64,000 nucleotides of DNA from Paulinella micropora (taxonomy: Eukaryota > Cercozoa > Imbricatea > Euglyphida > Paulinellidae). The notes under the pieces were generated by a model, which worked only from the letters and a program-made list of their open reading frames with translations, was not told the DNA's origin and did no database searches. The first letter of the stretch is position 1. Each line of letters begins with the position of its first letter. Made by a program: the position numbers and the translations under genes. The DNA lies in assembly GCA_019918135.1 (NCBI GenBank), contig WBZZ01005231.1, positions 295,001-359,000 of the forward strand, given 5' to 3'. Shown piece after piece: positions 9,973 through 20,128 of the stretch.

Positions 9973-10884
9973 ATGTCACACTGCGAACACGTCTGGACCT
10001 TCAGCTTAGCAACAACCGGTACGTACTGCTCCAAGTGCGGCCTGGTCAAGACAGAGCACGAGCTGTACACGTCGCAATGCTGGCTAGTCAACGGCCAGAT
10101 GCCCCGAGAGCAATCGGCCCCTCCCAGACATGTCGGCTACACGAGACTGAGCAGGTTCAGACAGGTACGTCATCCGATTTGCAGTGGACCGAAACCAGTC
10201 TGTGTCGTGTGTTAACAGATCACGCGCGAGACATTCAACCTGCGAGGTGTGAACCAGTCTGCCAGTTCTGTCAGCCCGGCCTTGTTAGCACAGGCGAGGC
10301 GCCTGGTCCACAAGTGGCGGGCACAGAGCCCGACGCCCGCTCGCCTCGCGTACATCTGGCGCCGAGAGAAGCTAGGCCCTTTAACCATCGACAAGGCCAG
10401 CCAGCTGTGCCACCTGCTCGGCTGCGGCCGGGGCCGGCGGGAGCCGAGCCAAGAGACGCTAGAGGAGCTGCAACGCCTCTTCAAAAAAGTCGACGCCTGC
10501 TGGCCCAGAGTGCTGAAGAAGCTGAGGGAGCGGTATGGGTGGGAGAGAAGGTGTTTCGTGAGTTATCAGACGTTGCTGAGGGCTTTCCTGCTGCTGCTGG
10601 GCGAGGAAGAGCTAGCGGCACAAGTGCCAGAGCTGAAGCAGTTAGAGAGCCGCCACCGCGCAAACGCCATGTTCGCTCTGGTGTGCGAAGAACAAGGCTG
10701 GGATTTCATCCCCTTGACTGGTTCACTGAACGGCAGCGGCCTCGCGCGCCCGCTCGCGAGCCATCTTTTGTCTGGCCCGCACGCCAAGAAGAAGAAAAAG
10801 AAAAAGAAAAAAAAGAAAAAGACGCCGGCCGTGGGTGTTGTGGCTATTGCTGAAAAAACAAATCTTGTATCATCTAGTCATTAA
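9973..10884 (+). CDS. VLTF3-like late transcription factor (spliced)
   Basis: 285 aa after removing an intron at 10165-10218. Exon 1 holds a zinc ribbon: CEHVW...GTYCSKCGLVKTE, then YTRLSRFRQ. Exon 2 carries an alpha-helical domain ending in VSYQTLLRAFLLLLGEEEL, PELKQLESRHRANAMF and EEQGWDFIPLTG, which matches the C-terminal signature of VLTF3 proteins (a short leucine helix, L-K-x-x-x-K/R and GWxF). A poly-lysine tail follows. Start 9973 is chosen because it opens directly on the ribbon and lies 82 nt after a class II motif; an in-frame upstream ATG at 9718 would run through the divergent promoter. The late factor presumably directs the capsid and fibre genes. Confidence 0.75.
10165..10218 (+). 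other. Spliceosomal intron, 54 nt, in VLTF3-like gene
   Basis: Donor CAG|GTACGT and acceptor TTAACAG|AT, phase 0. Removing it joins two frames that each encode recognisable parts of one VLTF3-like protein. Without splicing the protein stops at 10213-10215. Confidence 0.8.
10863..10868 (+). promoter_or_regulatory. TCTTGT promoter-like motif before the recombinase
   Basis: AAAAAACAAATCTTGTAT, 31 nt before the ATG at 10899 (ACCATGG context). Confidence 0.45.
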
Positions 10885-10898
10885 AGAGGAAGAAGACC

Positions 10899-13067
10899 AT
10901 GGTGAAATGGGTGGCGAGTGGCCGGCTTGGCGCGGAGCCCAGCCACCTCAAAGTGGTAACCATGAGCGATGCCCCGCCCCAGCAGGTGGTTGACGCCTTT
11001 AACAACACCACACTACAAGAAATCCGTGACGGCCAGAAGCCGGTGCCGGTCTGGGAACGCCTGCCGCTCAAGACGAAAATGAGCCCGCAGGAGTGGGCGG
11101 ACCTACGAGACAACTTTGTGGCCGCGCTGGATCTCCTCCGTTCTTACCGGGACGAGGTGCTGGACAGGGCGCACCTGTACTCGCTCGGGGTCGACCCCGC
11201 CCGGCACGCCGCCTCGCCCGTTCTGGCCCAGGTCATCAAGTCGCGCAAGGGCCACTGGAGCGAATTCATGGTGAAAGAAGACGGAGAGCTCGATGACGTC
11301 CTGTACGCGTACAAACGGTTCAAGGACAGCGGGCTGGACAAGGAAAACATGGTTTCGTGCCATCACGCGGGCAAAGTGGACTTTGTCATTGTAGAGAAGC
11401 CAGGGGGCGGCCTGCTGTTCCCTAGCAGCTCCGCCGACCTGGCCAAGGGCAGAAACACGACCCTTCGCAAGCTCCTCTTCGGTGACGAGGACGGCTGGGT
11501 GAAGCTGGGGTTGCCAAATCTCAGCGCCGGGCCGTTCACCAAGTGTCTGCTTGCTTATTGCATGACCTTTCTGCGGCTCCGCAAAGACGTGGACCAGTTT
11601 GTGAGTTTCATAAACGACCTGGTCGACGCTACCAAGCCCAACCTCTCCGCGAGAGGACAAGACTACGGCCTTTTCCGGAGCAACTGGTTGATCCTAGCCA
11701 CCCAGCGACAGAGCCAGAAGGGCAAGGAACAGCCCTCGCGCTGTGTCTGGGGCGAGGACTTCGTGGTCAAGTGGTTTACGGAAGGGACGCTTTTTCGTGA
11801 CAGGGACGCGAGTTCGGAAGGAGTTCAGCAGACCGGCAAGAAATTGATGAAGAACCTCAAGAAGAGGCACGTGCTCTACCTGGACCCCTGGTGCGCGTTC
11901 TTGGACGAGCTCTACCGAGCCATGCTCGCGGAGGCAGACTGCTTCGAGGACCCGGAAGCCAAGCGCGCCAACGACGGCCCCTTTGCGCCCAGCGAGAGAC
12001 ACCCGCTGTGGGCCCTGCAGTCCTTTCTGTTGCTGTCTATCCTCGGGTGCAGAATGTCCGAGCTGTGGCGCTTTAGCGAATTTGGCCCGGTGGAGGACGA
12101 CCAGTATATGACGTTTACGGAGATTGGCCGCCAAAAGCATGTCTTGCAGCACAGGTAATATAATACCTTAATCTACATACCCATCTGAACATGTCTGATT
12201 TGTCTTAGGGCGGCGAAAAAAGGCGCAGACCCCCTCAAAGACCCGGACGACCAGAGCGATTACCAAGACTCTATCTATGTCGGCAAACCCATTGCTCTGC
12301 CCACGGCCTCGGCGACCGGTGTACTGAGGATCTGGCGCCACCTGATCTTTGGCACAGAGAACCATTTTAAGCACCGGGCCAAGATGGCGCCCGGCGCTAG
12401 CATGCTGCTGAAAGGCGACAGGCCCAAGTCCGATTACCTGAGCTGGACCTCGCACCGGGCAGAGATCCTGGCGGAAGAGGACGATCAGCCCATTGCCATG
12501 CCACCGACGAAGAAGATGAAGGTCAGCACGCTGCCGTGGATGCAGAGTCTGGTGGTTGCGGGCCACAAGAAGAACATCGACAGGCCCAGCCAAGTGATGC
12601 CCAACAGCGAAGTGGGCGCGGCCCTGAAAGGTGGCGGCTTTAAGAATACGTTCGAAGACCTGACACACCTCTACCAAGAGCGCTCCAAGAGCGAGTTCCG
12701 CATCAGCCGCCCTCACCTGCTGCGAGCCATCTACGCCAATGTGGCCTGGGAGCTCTACGGAAACCATTCGCTCGTGGCCCGGCCGGTGTTTTTTAGCCGG
12801 GTTTTGGGGCACACGCTCGAGTACGAAAACAAAGAGGAAGGGCTCGGCAATCTCAAGACGCAGATGTTTTACGACAAGGTCAAAGTGATGAGCAAGGCAC
12901 TGCCCTCACTGCACGAGCCGGAATTGCTCAAGATTGTGCAGGCCATTGTGCAACAGGGCGAAAAGCTGGCCTCGGACTACGCACGGGTCCTGGGTGACTT
13001 GAAATACGTCATCCCGCCCACGCTTAAACAGCTGCCCCGCGAGACCAGAGCCGAACGGTTATGCTGA
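10899..13067 (+). CDS. Tyrosine recombinase, telomere-resolvase-like (spliced)
   Basis: 704 aa after removal of a 54-nt intron. A long N-terminal region (about 340 residues) precedes a tyrosine-recombinase core. Candidate catalytic residues in order: Arg in ILGCRMSEL, Lys in GRQKHV or the following KK, Arg in PHLLRAIYANVAWELY, His in RVLGH, and Tyr in QMFYDKVKV. The R-x-IYA helix, the LGHT segment and the large N-terminal arm are closer to protelomerases (hairpin-telomere resolvases) than to ordinary integrases. It could instead be an integrase that inserted the element. Start 10899 has a strong ACCATGG context; ATG 10962 is in frame. It lies in a genome with inverted-repeat ends containing hairpins, which fits a telomere role. 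Confidence 0.7.
12155..12208 (+). other. Spliceosomal intron, 54 nt, in recombinase gene
   Basis: Donor ACAG|GTAATA, internal CTTAATCTAC and acceptor TTTGTCTTAG|GG, phase 2. Exact removal keeps the frame and joins the catalytic-Arg half to the Arg-His-Tyr half. Same length as the VLTF3 intron. Confidence 0.88.
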
Positions 13068-13358
13068 CAAGCGGCACATTTGCAACACACTGCCAACGAA
13101 CTGCGCCGGCCCAGTTTTTGGCGCGGAACGCTCGATTCCATTTTTTCCGTGAAGGCTTCCTACCGCTTCGCTAGTCATGCCGCTGCGGCCCTTGATACGG
13201 CTGATCCTACACCAGCCGCTCGGATCACGCGGTTTATGCAATTGTGCTAAGAGTTTCAAGAATTAAAAGCTCATAATTCGACTTTTATTGAAGGTCGAAA
13301 GTGAAAAGCAAGCAAGGTCGAATCCCTTGCAAATTTTTTTACCGCGCCGCTAATTACG
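13068..13358. other. Noncoding spacer with hairpins and T run
   Basis: No convincing gene. It contains TTCGAC/GTCGAA pairing (about 13278-13300) and CAAGG/CCTTG pairing around TCGAATC (about 13314-13330), then a seven-T run. This could be a small Pol III-type transcript, but I could not fold a proper tRNA. Confidence 0.3.
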
Positions 13359-13919
13359 ATGAAACGCGACAAACCATGCCGAGTGGCACCTGACGGGAAA
13401 ATTTCGCTGATCGATTTTGCCGGGAAAGCGTTTCCTTTTTTGACTCCTAGCCGTTGCGCGGAACGAATTCGTAGGCACCTTGAGCTACACCCCTATCGAG
13501 TAACCAACGGTCACATTTCGAAATTCAAATTCCCGAAACAGCGCGGCCAGCGCTGTGGCACGTGGGTCTGCGCGCCCGAAATAGCGGCCGAAGTGGTGGC
13601 GCAGTTCGCGACTGACTGGGGCACCCGCTCACGGCGGGCACCGGCTGGGGTCAGTGACCAGCCCCTTGTACCAAGCGTCGCCGCTGTCGTGAGCGATCTG
13701 CAATGCGTCCGCGACGGATTTGCATCCCTTGCTGAGCTCGCTCCAGACACAACAAGCGCGTTCCAGCCTGGACTGGACGAGACAGTTGGTGCAGTTGCCG
13801 TTACCGAAGAAGAGACAATGCCTCCTTTCGAGCTCCTGACCCCTGTTCTGACTTACGAAGAACAGGACAGGCAAGAAGAAAATGAACTTGGCAGCTTCCC
13901 AGAGCATTTCGTTTTTTAA
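13359..13919 (+). CDS. Unrecognised protein, possible DNA-binding N-terminus
   Basis: 186 aa, intact. The first 80 residues are basic with an ISLIDFAGKAFPFLTPSRCAERI stretch that could form a helix-turn-helix-like unit, followed by KFKFPKQRGQRCGTW. The C-terminal half is acidic and low in structure. It converges on the F-box gene. No family recognised. Confidence 0.5.
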   Translation: MKRDKPCRVAPDGKISLIDFAGKAFPFLTPSRCAERIRRHLELHPYRVTNGHISKFKFPKQRGQRCGTWVCAPEIAAEVVAQFATDWGTRSRRAPAGVSDQPLVPSVAAVVSDLQCVRDGFASLAELAPDTTSAFQPGLDETVGAVAVTEEETMPPFELLTPVLTYEEQDRQEENELGSFPEHFVF

Positions 13920-13943
13920 TTAAAAAGATTGGTAGAAGAAGAT

Positions 13944-14522
13944 TTAAAAATCCGTAATGTACAGCGCCTTGTTGAAGCGAGGCAGAAAACGGGCCGCTGT
14001 CTCTTCGGCTCCCGCCAGCCACAGGTAAGTTGTCCACTTGCCAGCTTCCACCACCGGCCAACCCGCGTCCTCGTAGGCTTGCCGGAAGCGGTAAGCCGGT
14101 ATATAGGCCACGGCTATGACTGGTTCACGAGTGGTCTTGGGCACAGGGAAAGACGTCCGTCCCATGCGTCGACAGGCGGCAAAGGGCGTGATCAGACGGT
14201 GGCGGTTGTGATACACAAAGCAGTAGTTGCAGTAGCCTTCGAGAGTTTTTCTCTGGCAGCAGTCGAAGCAGGTGTGCGCGCTCTTGCGCACCACGTCGCT
14301 GATGAGGCGCGGCAGCGACTTGGCGTTGAAGTTGAAGGTAGTGTTCAGGAACTTGTGCAAACCGGCCAGCTCTCCGTTCTGCACTTTGCGCCGTTTCCAC
14401 CGGCCGCGCGCAAACCGGTCCGTGTGCGTTTTAAGGTAACGGATCGTGTGCGCGACCTCGCCGACTCGGAGGTAAGACAGCACTTCTACCAGGAGATCAG
14501 CTGGTAACGCGGCCAGTAGCAT
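13944..14522 (-). CDS. F-box-like protein with cysteine cluster
   Basis: 192 aa, intact. The N-terminus LPADLLVEVLSYLRVGEVA is an F-box-like motif, which in eukaryotes and some large DNA viruses recruits SCF ubiquitin ligase. A central cluster CFDCCQRKTLEGYCNYCFVYHNRH looks zinc-binding. The C-terminal half has PVIAVAYIPAYRFRQAYEDAGW, not recognised. It may redirect host protein degradation (inference). It is downstream of the packaging ATPase on the same strand. Confidence 0.6.
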   Translation of the reverse strand: MLLAALPADLLVEVLSYLRVGEVAHTIRYLKTHTDRFARGRWKRRKVQNGELAGLHKFLNTTFNFNAKSLPRLISDVVRKSAHTCFDCCQRKTLEGYCNYCFVYHNRHRLITPFAACRRMGRTSFPVPKTTREPVIAVAYIPAYRFRQAYEDAGWPVVEAGKWTTYLWLAGAEETAARFLPRFNKALYITDF

Positions 14523-14572
14523 TTTTTGGCTTCTGATACACGTATACGGGCCAGAACTTTTGTTTTTTTTCT

Positions 14573-15980
14573 TTAAGAGCTGTCGTAACCGTCGGCGGGC
14601 GGCCCGCCACCTATGACGGACGGGAGCGGCTTGACCGTGGTGCCGGCGTTGGTGTACATGAAATTGGGCTTGAACGGCGTGGGCTGTAGCTGGTTCTGCT
14701 GCGCAAACCGCTCTGCCGCCAACTTCTCGGCGTCTCGGGTTTGCTGGTCCAGCTTTTGGAGGATCTCCTTGTCTCGTTGGGCCATGGTCTTCCCGTCCTT
14801 TTTGAGGCGCTGTCTCGCTCTGTCACCGTAAAACAGCATTCTTGCATCATTTCACGCTCTTGGCGCGACATGCCCTTGAGCGAAGACGGCAGCCAGCTCG
14901 GCGCGCGGTACGCCAGCTGTTTGAGGCGTTCCTGCTTCTGGATGTCCGCGCGGCTTGGCGGCTTGGGCGGGTCGGGTCCGCGCAAAATCACTTCGCCGTC
15001 CGGCAACGAAGCGGGCGCAAGCCAGCTTTTGTAGTTGTATTCTAACCGGTCGATGTGCTCGTGATACACCATTGCAGCATGCCGTGTCCCGACGTTCCGC
15101 TCATCGGTACATTGAGCAAAGTGAGCCAAGAACTCCTTTTTCGGAAAGAGCTGGCCGAAATTCTCCCATAAGTTGGTTAATGTTCGTTGAACTTTAGAGT
15201 TAAAACAAATGCAATGCGACGTTTGTTCGCGCATAATCCTATAACACAGCACAATCTTTGCTACGTGCACGTAGAGGCAGAAGGAGAGTGACGGGCTCAC
15301 GGAGTTGCGCCCAGTCAGGTACTGCACAGCAATGAAGATCGTTATATTCTGACAGACAAACACATGCACTGTTTTACAAGGCAGGCGACGCCACGATGTC
15401 TTACATAATGTCGATATGTTCCGAAGAAGTTCTGCATCCAGCGGTCTGTGCTGTCAATGATGCCAACCAGGTCGTCAAAAACGATGAACGACGGCTCCAG
15501 GTACTTGTTCTCCAGGTAGCGCTTCTTGAGATTTTCCACGTAGTTCTGCAGGATGTCCATCCTGAACCCTTCGTACACTTTGCAGTGCTGCTCGCTCGCA
15601 AAGTGGAAACTGTAGGACGCCTTGAATTTTGTACGAACCATGACCAGGCCGTACTGGAAGGGATCTTTCTTGCGCGCGCATAGGCTGTACAGGAGCCATT
15701 TCAGGAAATGGGTCTTGCCGCGTTCCGATTTGCCCACGAGCACGAACAGTTGGCCAGCTCCCTTTTCGCGCGGGTAGAAAACTTCGATGTTCCGCTTGAA
15801 CTCGGCCGGCTGCAGCGGCTCTGCCGGTTGCTGCTGCTTCTTCTTCTTCTTCTTGCCCTTGTCTTTCTGCTTGTCGACATAGTCAAGTATCTTCTCCTCG
15901 ATTGTCTTCTCGCCCAGCTGTTGTTCCGGCTCCGGCAGCCGTTCGACCGGGCCTTCCGGCTGCTGCTGCTGCTGCATCAT
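14573..15980 (-). CDS. A32-type genome-packaging ATPase (spliced, frameshifted)
   Basis: FtsK/HerA-superfamily packaging ATPase. After a Lys/Gln-rich N-terminus come Walker A VGKSERGKTHF (about 83-92), Walker B SFIVFDDLVGI (about 164-174), then YVRHRGVACL, the start of the sensor region. The continuation YLTGRNSVSPSL is in another frame; a 56-nt GT-AG intron at 15322-15377 (phase 0) connects them. A single-base frameshift near 14838 separates the tail (EREMMQE... to KEILQKLDQQTRDAEKLAAE). The tail ends Pro/Gly-rich at 14573. It powers DNA entry into capsids. ATG 15980 is taken as start because no earlier in-frame Met exists. Confidence 0.82.
15322..15377 (-). other. Probable 56-nt intron in packaging ATPase gene
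   Basis: On the minus strand the donor is CTT|GTAAAA and the acceptor GTGCAG|TAC, phase 0 on both sides. It links the YVRHRGVACL frame to the YLTGRNSV frame. Another acceptor cannot be excluded. Confidence 0.6.
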
Positions 15981-16014
15981 TTTTTTAAAACTTCTCCTCG
16001 AATATTAAAAAAAG

Positions 16015-16152
16015 ATGCCGCTGATCACCGACAGGACGCGCTTGCTGGTCAACCAGGCCGAACCAGCCAGGGCGGCAGTGGAGGCCGCGCTGGCCAAGAA
16101 GCCCAAAAAAGCAAAAAAGAAGCCGGCGGGCGTTGTTAAAAAGAGCAAGTGA
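16015..16152 (+). CDS. Small basic protein
   Basis: 45 aa, Ala/Lys-rich with a C-terminal run of KKPKKAKKKP and KKSK. Composition is like small DNA-binding core proteins of virions. It starts 34 nt after the divergent ATPase gene and ends 44 nt before the next gene. Too short to place in a family. Confidence 0.5.
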   Translation: MPLITDRTRLLVNQAEPARAAVEAALAKKPKKAKKKPAGVVKKSK

Positions 16153-16196
16153 GATTTTTTTAATTTTCGTTGCACAGATTTTGAACAGAAGGAAAC

Positions 16197-17225
16197 ATGA
16201 AGCCTTGGCGCAAGAGGCACGCCGGCCGCGCTTTTACCAGCGATGTGCCGGTTCCCTTCAAGAAGCAGCGCACTGGCTTTGTCGGCGGCGCTTCGGCCGA
16301 GATGGCGGCGAGGACCAGGCACATTATGAAATATGCCAACCCACAGCTCTCGGCCGTGCTGGATGCAGTCGCGCCAGCAGCAACCGTGCCTGCTGCCGCT
16401 GCTGCAAAGGCCACGCATGTCGCGCCGGTGCTACAGTCGTTTGACAGCAGCGCGGCTGTCATTGTGCACGACGACGACGACAAGAAGAACTCGGCGGCCA
16501 CCGCGCCCGCCGCTGACGCGAAGACTCATCAAGCCGCGCCGGTGCTCCAGTCGTTTGACAGCAGCGCGGCTGTCATTGTGCACGACGACGACAAGAAGGA
16601 CAAAAAGAGCAGCGCTAAGCCAGACCTAATGTCTCAGATCCAAGCAGGCAAGCAACTGAAAAAAGCACCGAAGCCGGACACCAGAGCAGCCAAGCCAGAC
16701 CTGGTGTCTCAGATCAAAGCAGGCACGACGCTGAAAAAAGCACCAAAGCTGGATGCCAAAACACAAAAGCCGGATGCCAAAGCAGCCAAGCCAGACCTGA
16801 TATCTGAGATCCAAGCAGGCAAGCAGCTGAAAAAAGCACCGAAGCCGGACGCCAAAGCACAAAAGCCCGACGCCAAAGCAGCAGGCGGCGGCCTCGCTGG
16901 CGCACTGAGCTCGGCTATGGCCAAAATAAACGCATCACTCAACGGCGGCGATGGCAGCAGTAGCAGCAGCAGCGTCGTCGTCGACCAAAAAACACAGGAG
17001 GCAAAGGACAAGGTGGCGGCGTACCAAGCGAACAAGACTCCCAAACAAGAAGAGAAACTGAGGGCCTGGTCACACAAGTTGGGCGAAGCAATAACCAAGC
17101 TCACAAAGGACATCCATGACGAAGAAGACGCCTGGGGCGATTCAGATGATGCCAAGGAAATGAGAAGCAAGAAAGCCAAGCTGGAGGCCAGAAAAGAGAT
17201 AATAGACAAGGGGCTAGCCACATGA
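16197..17225 (+). CDS. Repeat-rich Lys/Ala protein, probable virion component
   Basis: 342 aa, intact. A basic N-terminus (MKPWRKRHAGRAF) is followed by two copies of APVLQSFDSSAAVIVHDDD (about residues 75-93 and 114-132), then three copies of a unit KPDLxSxIxAGxxLKKAPK (about 140-225), then a Ser-rich hinge and a charged coiled-coil end. The repeats imply internal duplication. The region between the packaging ATPase and the capsid genes usually holds structural proteins, which is the only basis for the role. Confidence 0.6.
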   Translation: MKPWRKRHAGRAFTSDVPVPFKKQRTGFVGGASAEMAARTRHIMKYANPQLSAVLDAVAPAATVPAAAAAKATHVAPVLQSFDSSAAVIVHDDDDKKNSAATAPAADAKTHQAAPVLQSFDSSAAVIVHDDDKKDKKSSAKPDLMSQIQAGKQLKKAPKPDTRAAKPDLVSQIKAGTTLKKAPKLDAKTQKPDAKAAKPDLISEIQAGKQLKKAPKPDAKAQKPDAKAAGGGLAGALSSAMAKINASLNGGDGSSSSSSVVVDQKTQEAKDKVAAYQANKTPKQEEKLRAWSHKLGEAITKLTKDIHDEEDAWGDSDDAKEMRSKKAKLEARKEIIDKGLAT

Positions 17226-17346
17226 CAGATAAAAGTGAAAATTTTTTCTCTGTTTGTTCAATAAAAGAAAGATGTTTACGCCTGGCTGTCCGTGGATCAA
17301 CTGATGATTTTTTTTCCTGTCAATCCAAATTAAAAAACCCAGTACT

Positions 17347-19778
17347 ATGTACGTCAAGAAGGCGGCAGGTGGTAGCTGGACGGGCCGGCCCAACGGGCGG
17401 TTCTTCGACAACCGGCCATTGCCGTTCAAACAAAAGAGCCAGAACAGCAGCGGTCTGTTCGGGAATTTGGCCAAAGCACAGGCGCTCATGAGGCAGGCCC
17501 ACCACCCGCACGGGCCGGCAGAGGCGCTCGAGCTGGAACTGTTCGAGGAGCCGGCGGCGGCTGCAGCAGGGGAGCCGGAACCGGCCGCGCCGGCGGCGGC
17601 CGCAGAGAAGAAGAAGGAGGAAGCGAAGCCGCCACCGGCGGCTGCAGAGCAAAAGAAGAAGGAAGAACAGAAGCCAGCACCGGCGGTTGCAGAGCACAAG
17701 AAGAAGGAAGAAGAGAAGGCACCAGAGGGAGAAGGTGACCAGCCTGGGATGGGCGACGGCGAAGAAGAAGAAGAAGAAGAAGAAGAAGAAGAGGCAGGCG
17801 AGAATGGCGGCGGGGAAGTCGAGGACGGCGTCGAGGGCAAGGCCGAGGAAGCCAAGGCGGCAGAGCAACAATAACTACCACCCGCGGCAGACCAAGAAGA
17901 ACTGGCGCCGGCGGGCGACGGTCCAGAGGGCGTGGACCAGGCGTTACCACCGGACGTCAAGGAAGGAATAAAAAAGCTACAGGAAAGAAAGGCGGCCTTC
18001 GAGCGCCAGAGACAGGAAGACGCCGCGCGCGAGGAGCTTAAGCGACTGGAAGCACTGCAGGAGTTCGAAGAGCACAAGAGACAGATCGAAGCGGCACAAC
18101 GGCAGCAGGTGAGGGAGGCCCAACTCGCACAGATGCGCGCACAGGCCGAGAGAGTCAAGAAACAAAAGGAGATCGAGGCCGCCAACAGGGCGAGGCTGCA
18201 AGAAGAGAAGAACGCAGCGGAGCTGGTCGCGCTGGCCAAGGAGCAAGAGCGCATAGCCCGTCTACAGCTGGCGGCCAAGACCCAGGCCGAACAGGCCAAG
18301 CTCAAGCAAGTTCAAGTCGAGCAGGAAAAAGAAGTGAAGGCCAATCTGTTGGAAGCAAACGTCCAGTCCGCGCAAGAAATCGCAAAAGTCAAGGCAGGCA
18401 CCGAAAAGAAACTCAACGAACAGAAAGTGGCACAGCGGACGCAGGCCCAGATCGAAGAAGCCGAACGGCAGGCAAAGCTCGCGGCGGCACAAATGGAAAA
18501 CGCGGCTGCGATTGACAAGACACAAAAAGACGCCAAGGCCGCGCTGCAGATCGCAGCGGGCCAGAAGAAGGCACAGGACGAGGTTTTGCGCGTCCAGGGC
18601 GAGGCCCGGCGGCTCATGCTGCAATACACCGACAACGGGCAGGCGCCCGCCCAAAGAATCGAGGCCTCCCGCGAGCTTGGACGACTCTTGCTGCAGGCAC
18701 CGCCGCCGGCTGCAGCGGGCGCGGCTCCAGTCGAGGTTATCCAGCTGGACAAGCTGCGGGCCCTGATCCAGGAGAACCCGGAGGCCTCTTTCCAGGGGAT
18801 AGCCCGGATGTACACTGCCTCGATCGAGCAGTGGGCCCACGACAACAAGATCGCAATCGAGAAGGCGATCAGTGACGCAAAAGCCCAGCTTTCGCGGGTC
18901 CTGGGCAAGCAAGGACTGTCGGACCAAGACCGCAAGGGCGTGCAGACTCTGCGTGACCACCTGCGGATGTACGCAGGGAAAGGGTTCAAGGACCCCGGTA
19001 ACTGGGACGAGCACGAGCTCGCTGACCTGGACGACGAAGACGACGGGGCGGTAGAGGAGTCGCCGCCGACGACATGGAGGACGAAGAGGAGGGCAGCGGC
19101 GACGACAACGACACTGACGACGACGTGGACTTTCTCCTGGGAGAGATGAACGAAAAAAGAAAAATGAACGCGGCTAACAAGGAGGAACACGAGCGCAAAA
19201 AGAAACAATTTGAAGACGCAGAGAAGGCGGCCAAAGCCCTGTTTATCGAGTACCACGCCGAGCAGGACCCAGCCAAGAAGGAACTGAAGGCCCTTGAATG
19301 GCGCAGGTCGGTGGAAGACGAGCGGCAGCTGGTGCCCTACGGCGAAAAGCAGCTGGCGGCCGTCAGCGTACCCAAGCTGCAGCGCATGGTCGACAAAGCC
19401 GGCAACAAGAATACTTCGCGGGAGCTGGTGCAGATGTTCCTCGTGCCCTACAAGCAAAAGAAGGAGCCGGTGCCAGAGAGCGAACTCAAGGCCATCAGCA
19501 GCGGTCTCGTGCTGACCGAACAAGCCAAAGCTTTCATCCACGCGCTGAAGCAAGAAAACAACAAGCTGGTTACGCAGCTGACTAACCAGGCGAGGCGAGC
19601 AAAGAACCTGAAATTCGTAGAAGAAAGGAAAGGAACGGGCGCCAAGAACAACGCACAATTGCAGAAAAAACGAGAACGGCAGCGAAGAGCGGGCGTGAAA
19701 AGTAAGAAGCCCGCTCACAGCAGCGCGCTCGTGCCCTCCGCCGGTCAAGAAGTCGCTCCGTACGGAGCAGTGCCCTGA
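17347..19778 (+). CDS. Large coiled-coil protein (interrupted by a stop and a frameshift)
   Basis: About 810 codons. The first part (17347-17874) is Ala/Pro/Glu-rich with repeated AEKKKEE units and a run of glutamates. An in-frame TAA at 17872-17874 is followed by continued open reading in the same frame through a long heptad-rich coiled coil (about 17960-18700) and an alpha-helical region. A frameshift near 19065 moves to a frame encoding an acidic hinge, then EMNEKRKMNAANKEEHERKKK and a basic tail. Codon quality is similar on both sides of the lesions. Probably a scaffold or tegument-like virion protein (inference). Confidence 0.6.
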
Positions 19779-19819
19779 AAAAAAATTAATTAGTGTGGAC
19801 AGTCAATAATAACGACAGT

Positions 19820-20085
19820 ATGCAACACCTGGCTTTTTTTGACCCGACCTTGGCCCTGGCCTTGGGCAAAGTCAACGAGGCACAGTCGCGCGTCGCGGGG
19901 CAGAAACGCCGACAACAAGAGGACGCCGAAAAAAAGGCATCGAGGTCCTGCAGACTACCGTGGCCGAAGCGCCCATCGAGAAAGTGTTCAAGCAACCTGC
20001 GATTGCCGATGCCACCATCTTGCTAGAAGTGACACCCGAACAAGCCGCCCGCTGCGAACAGCAGCTGATTGGCGGCGGCAAATAA
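19820..20085 (+). CDS. Small protein, frameshifted in an A run
   Basis: About 87 codons. The first frame (HLAFFDPTLALALGKVNEAQ) shifts at the A7 run near 19929-19935 into a frame encoding EVLQTTVAEAPIEKVFKQP and TILLEVTPEQAARCEQQL, ending at TAA 20083-20085. Not recognised. Confidence 0.45.
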
Positions 20086-20100
20086 TTAAAAAATATTTTT

Positions 20101-20106
20101 TCTTGT
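20101..20106 (+). promoter_or_regulatory. TCTTGT promoter-like motif
   Basis: AATATTTTTTCTTGTC, 22 nt before the ATG at 20129. Confidence 0.45.
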
Positions 20107-20128
20107 CGGATGACTGTTATATACGACC

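Noticed and set aside
16709-18305. Long minus-strand frames opposite the repeat-rich and coiled-coil genes
   Set aside because: Ser/Leu/Cys-rich antisense of Lys/Glu/Ala-rich coding sequence.
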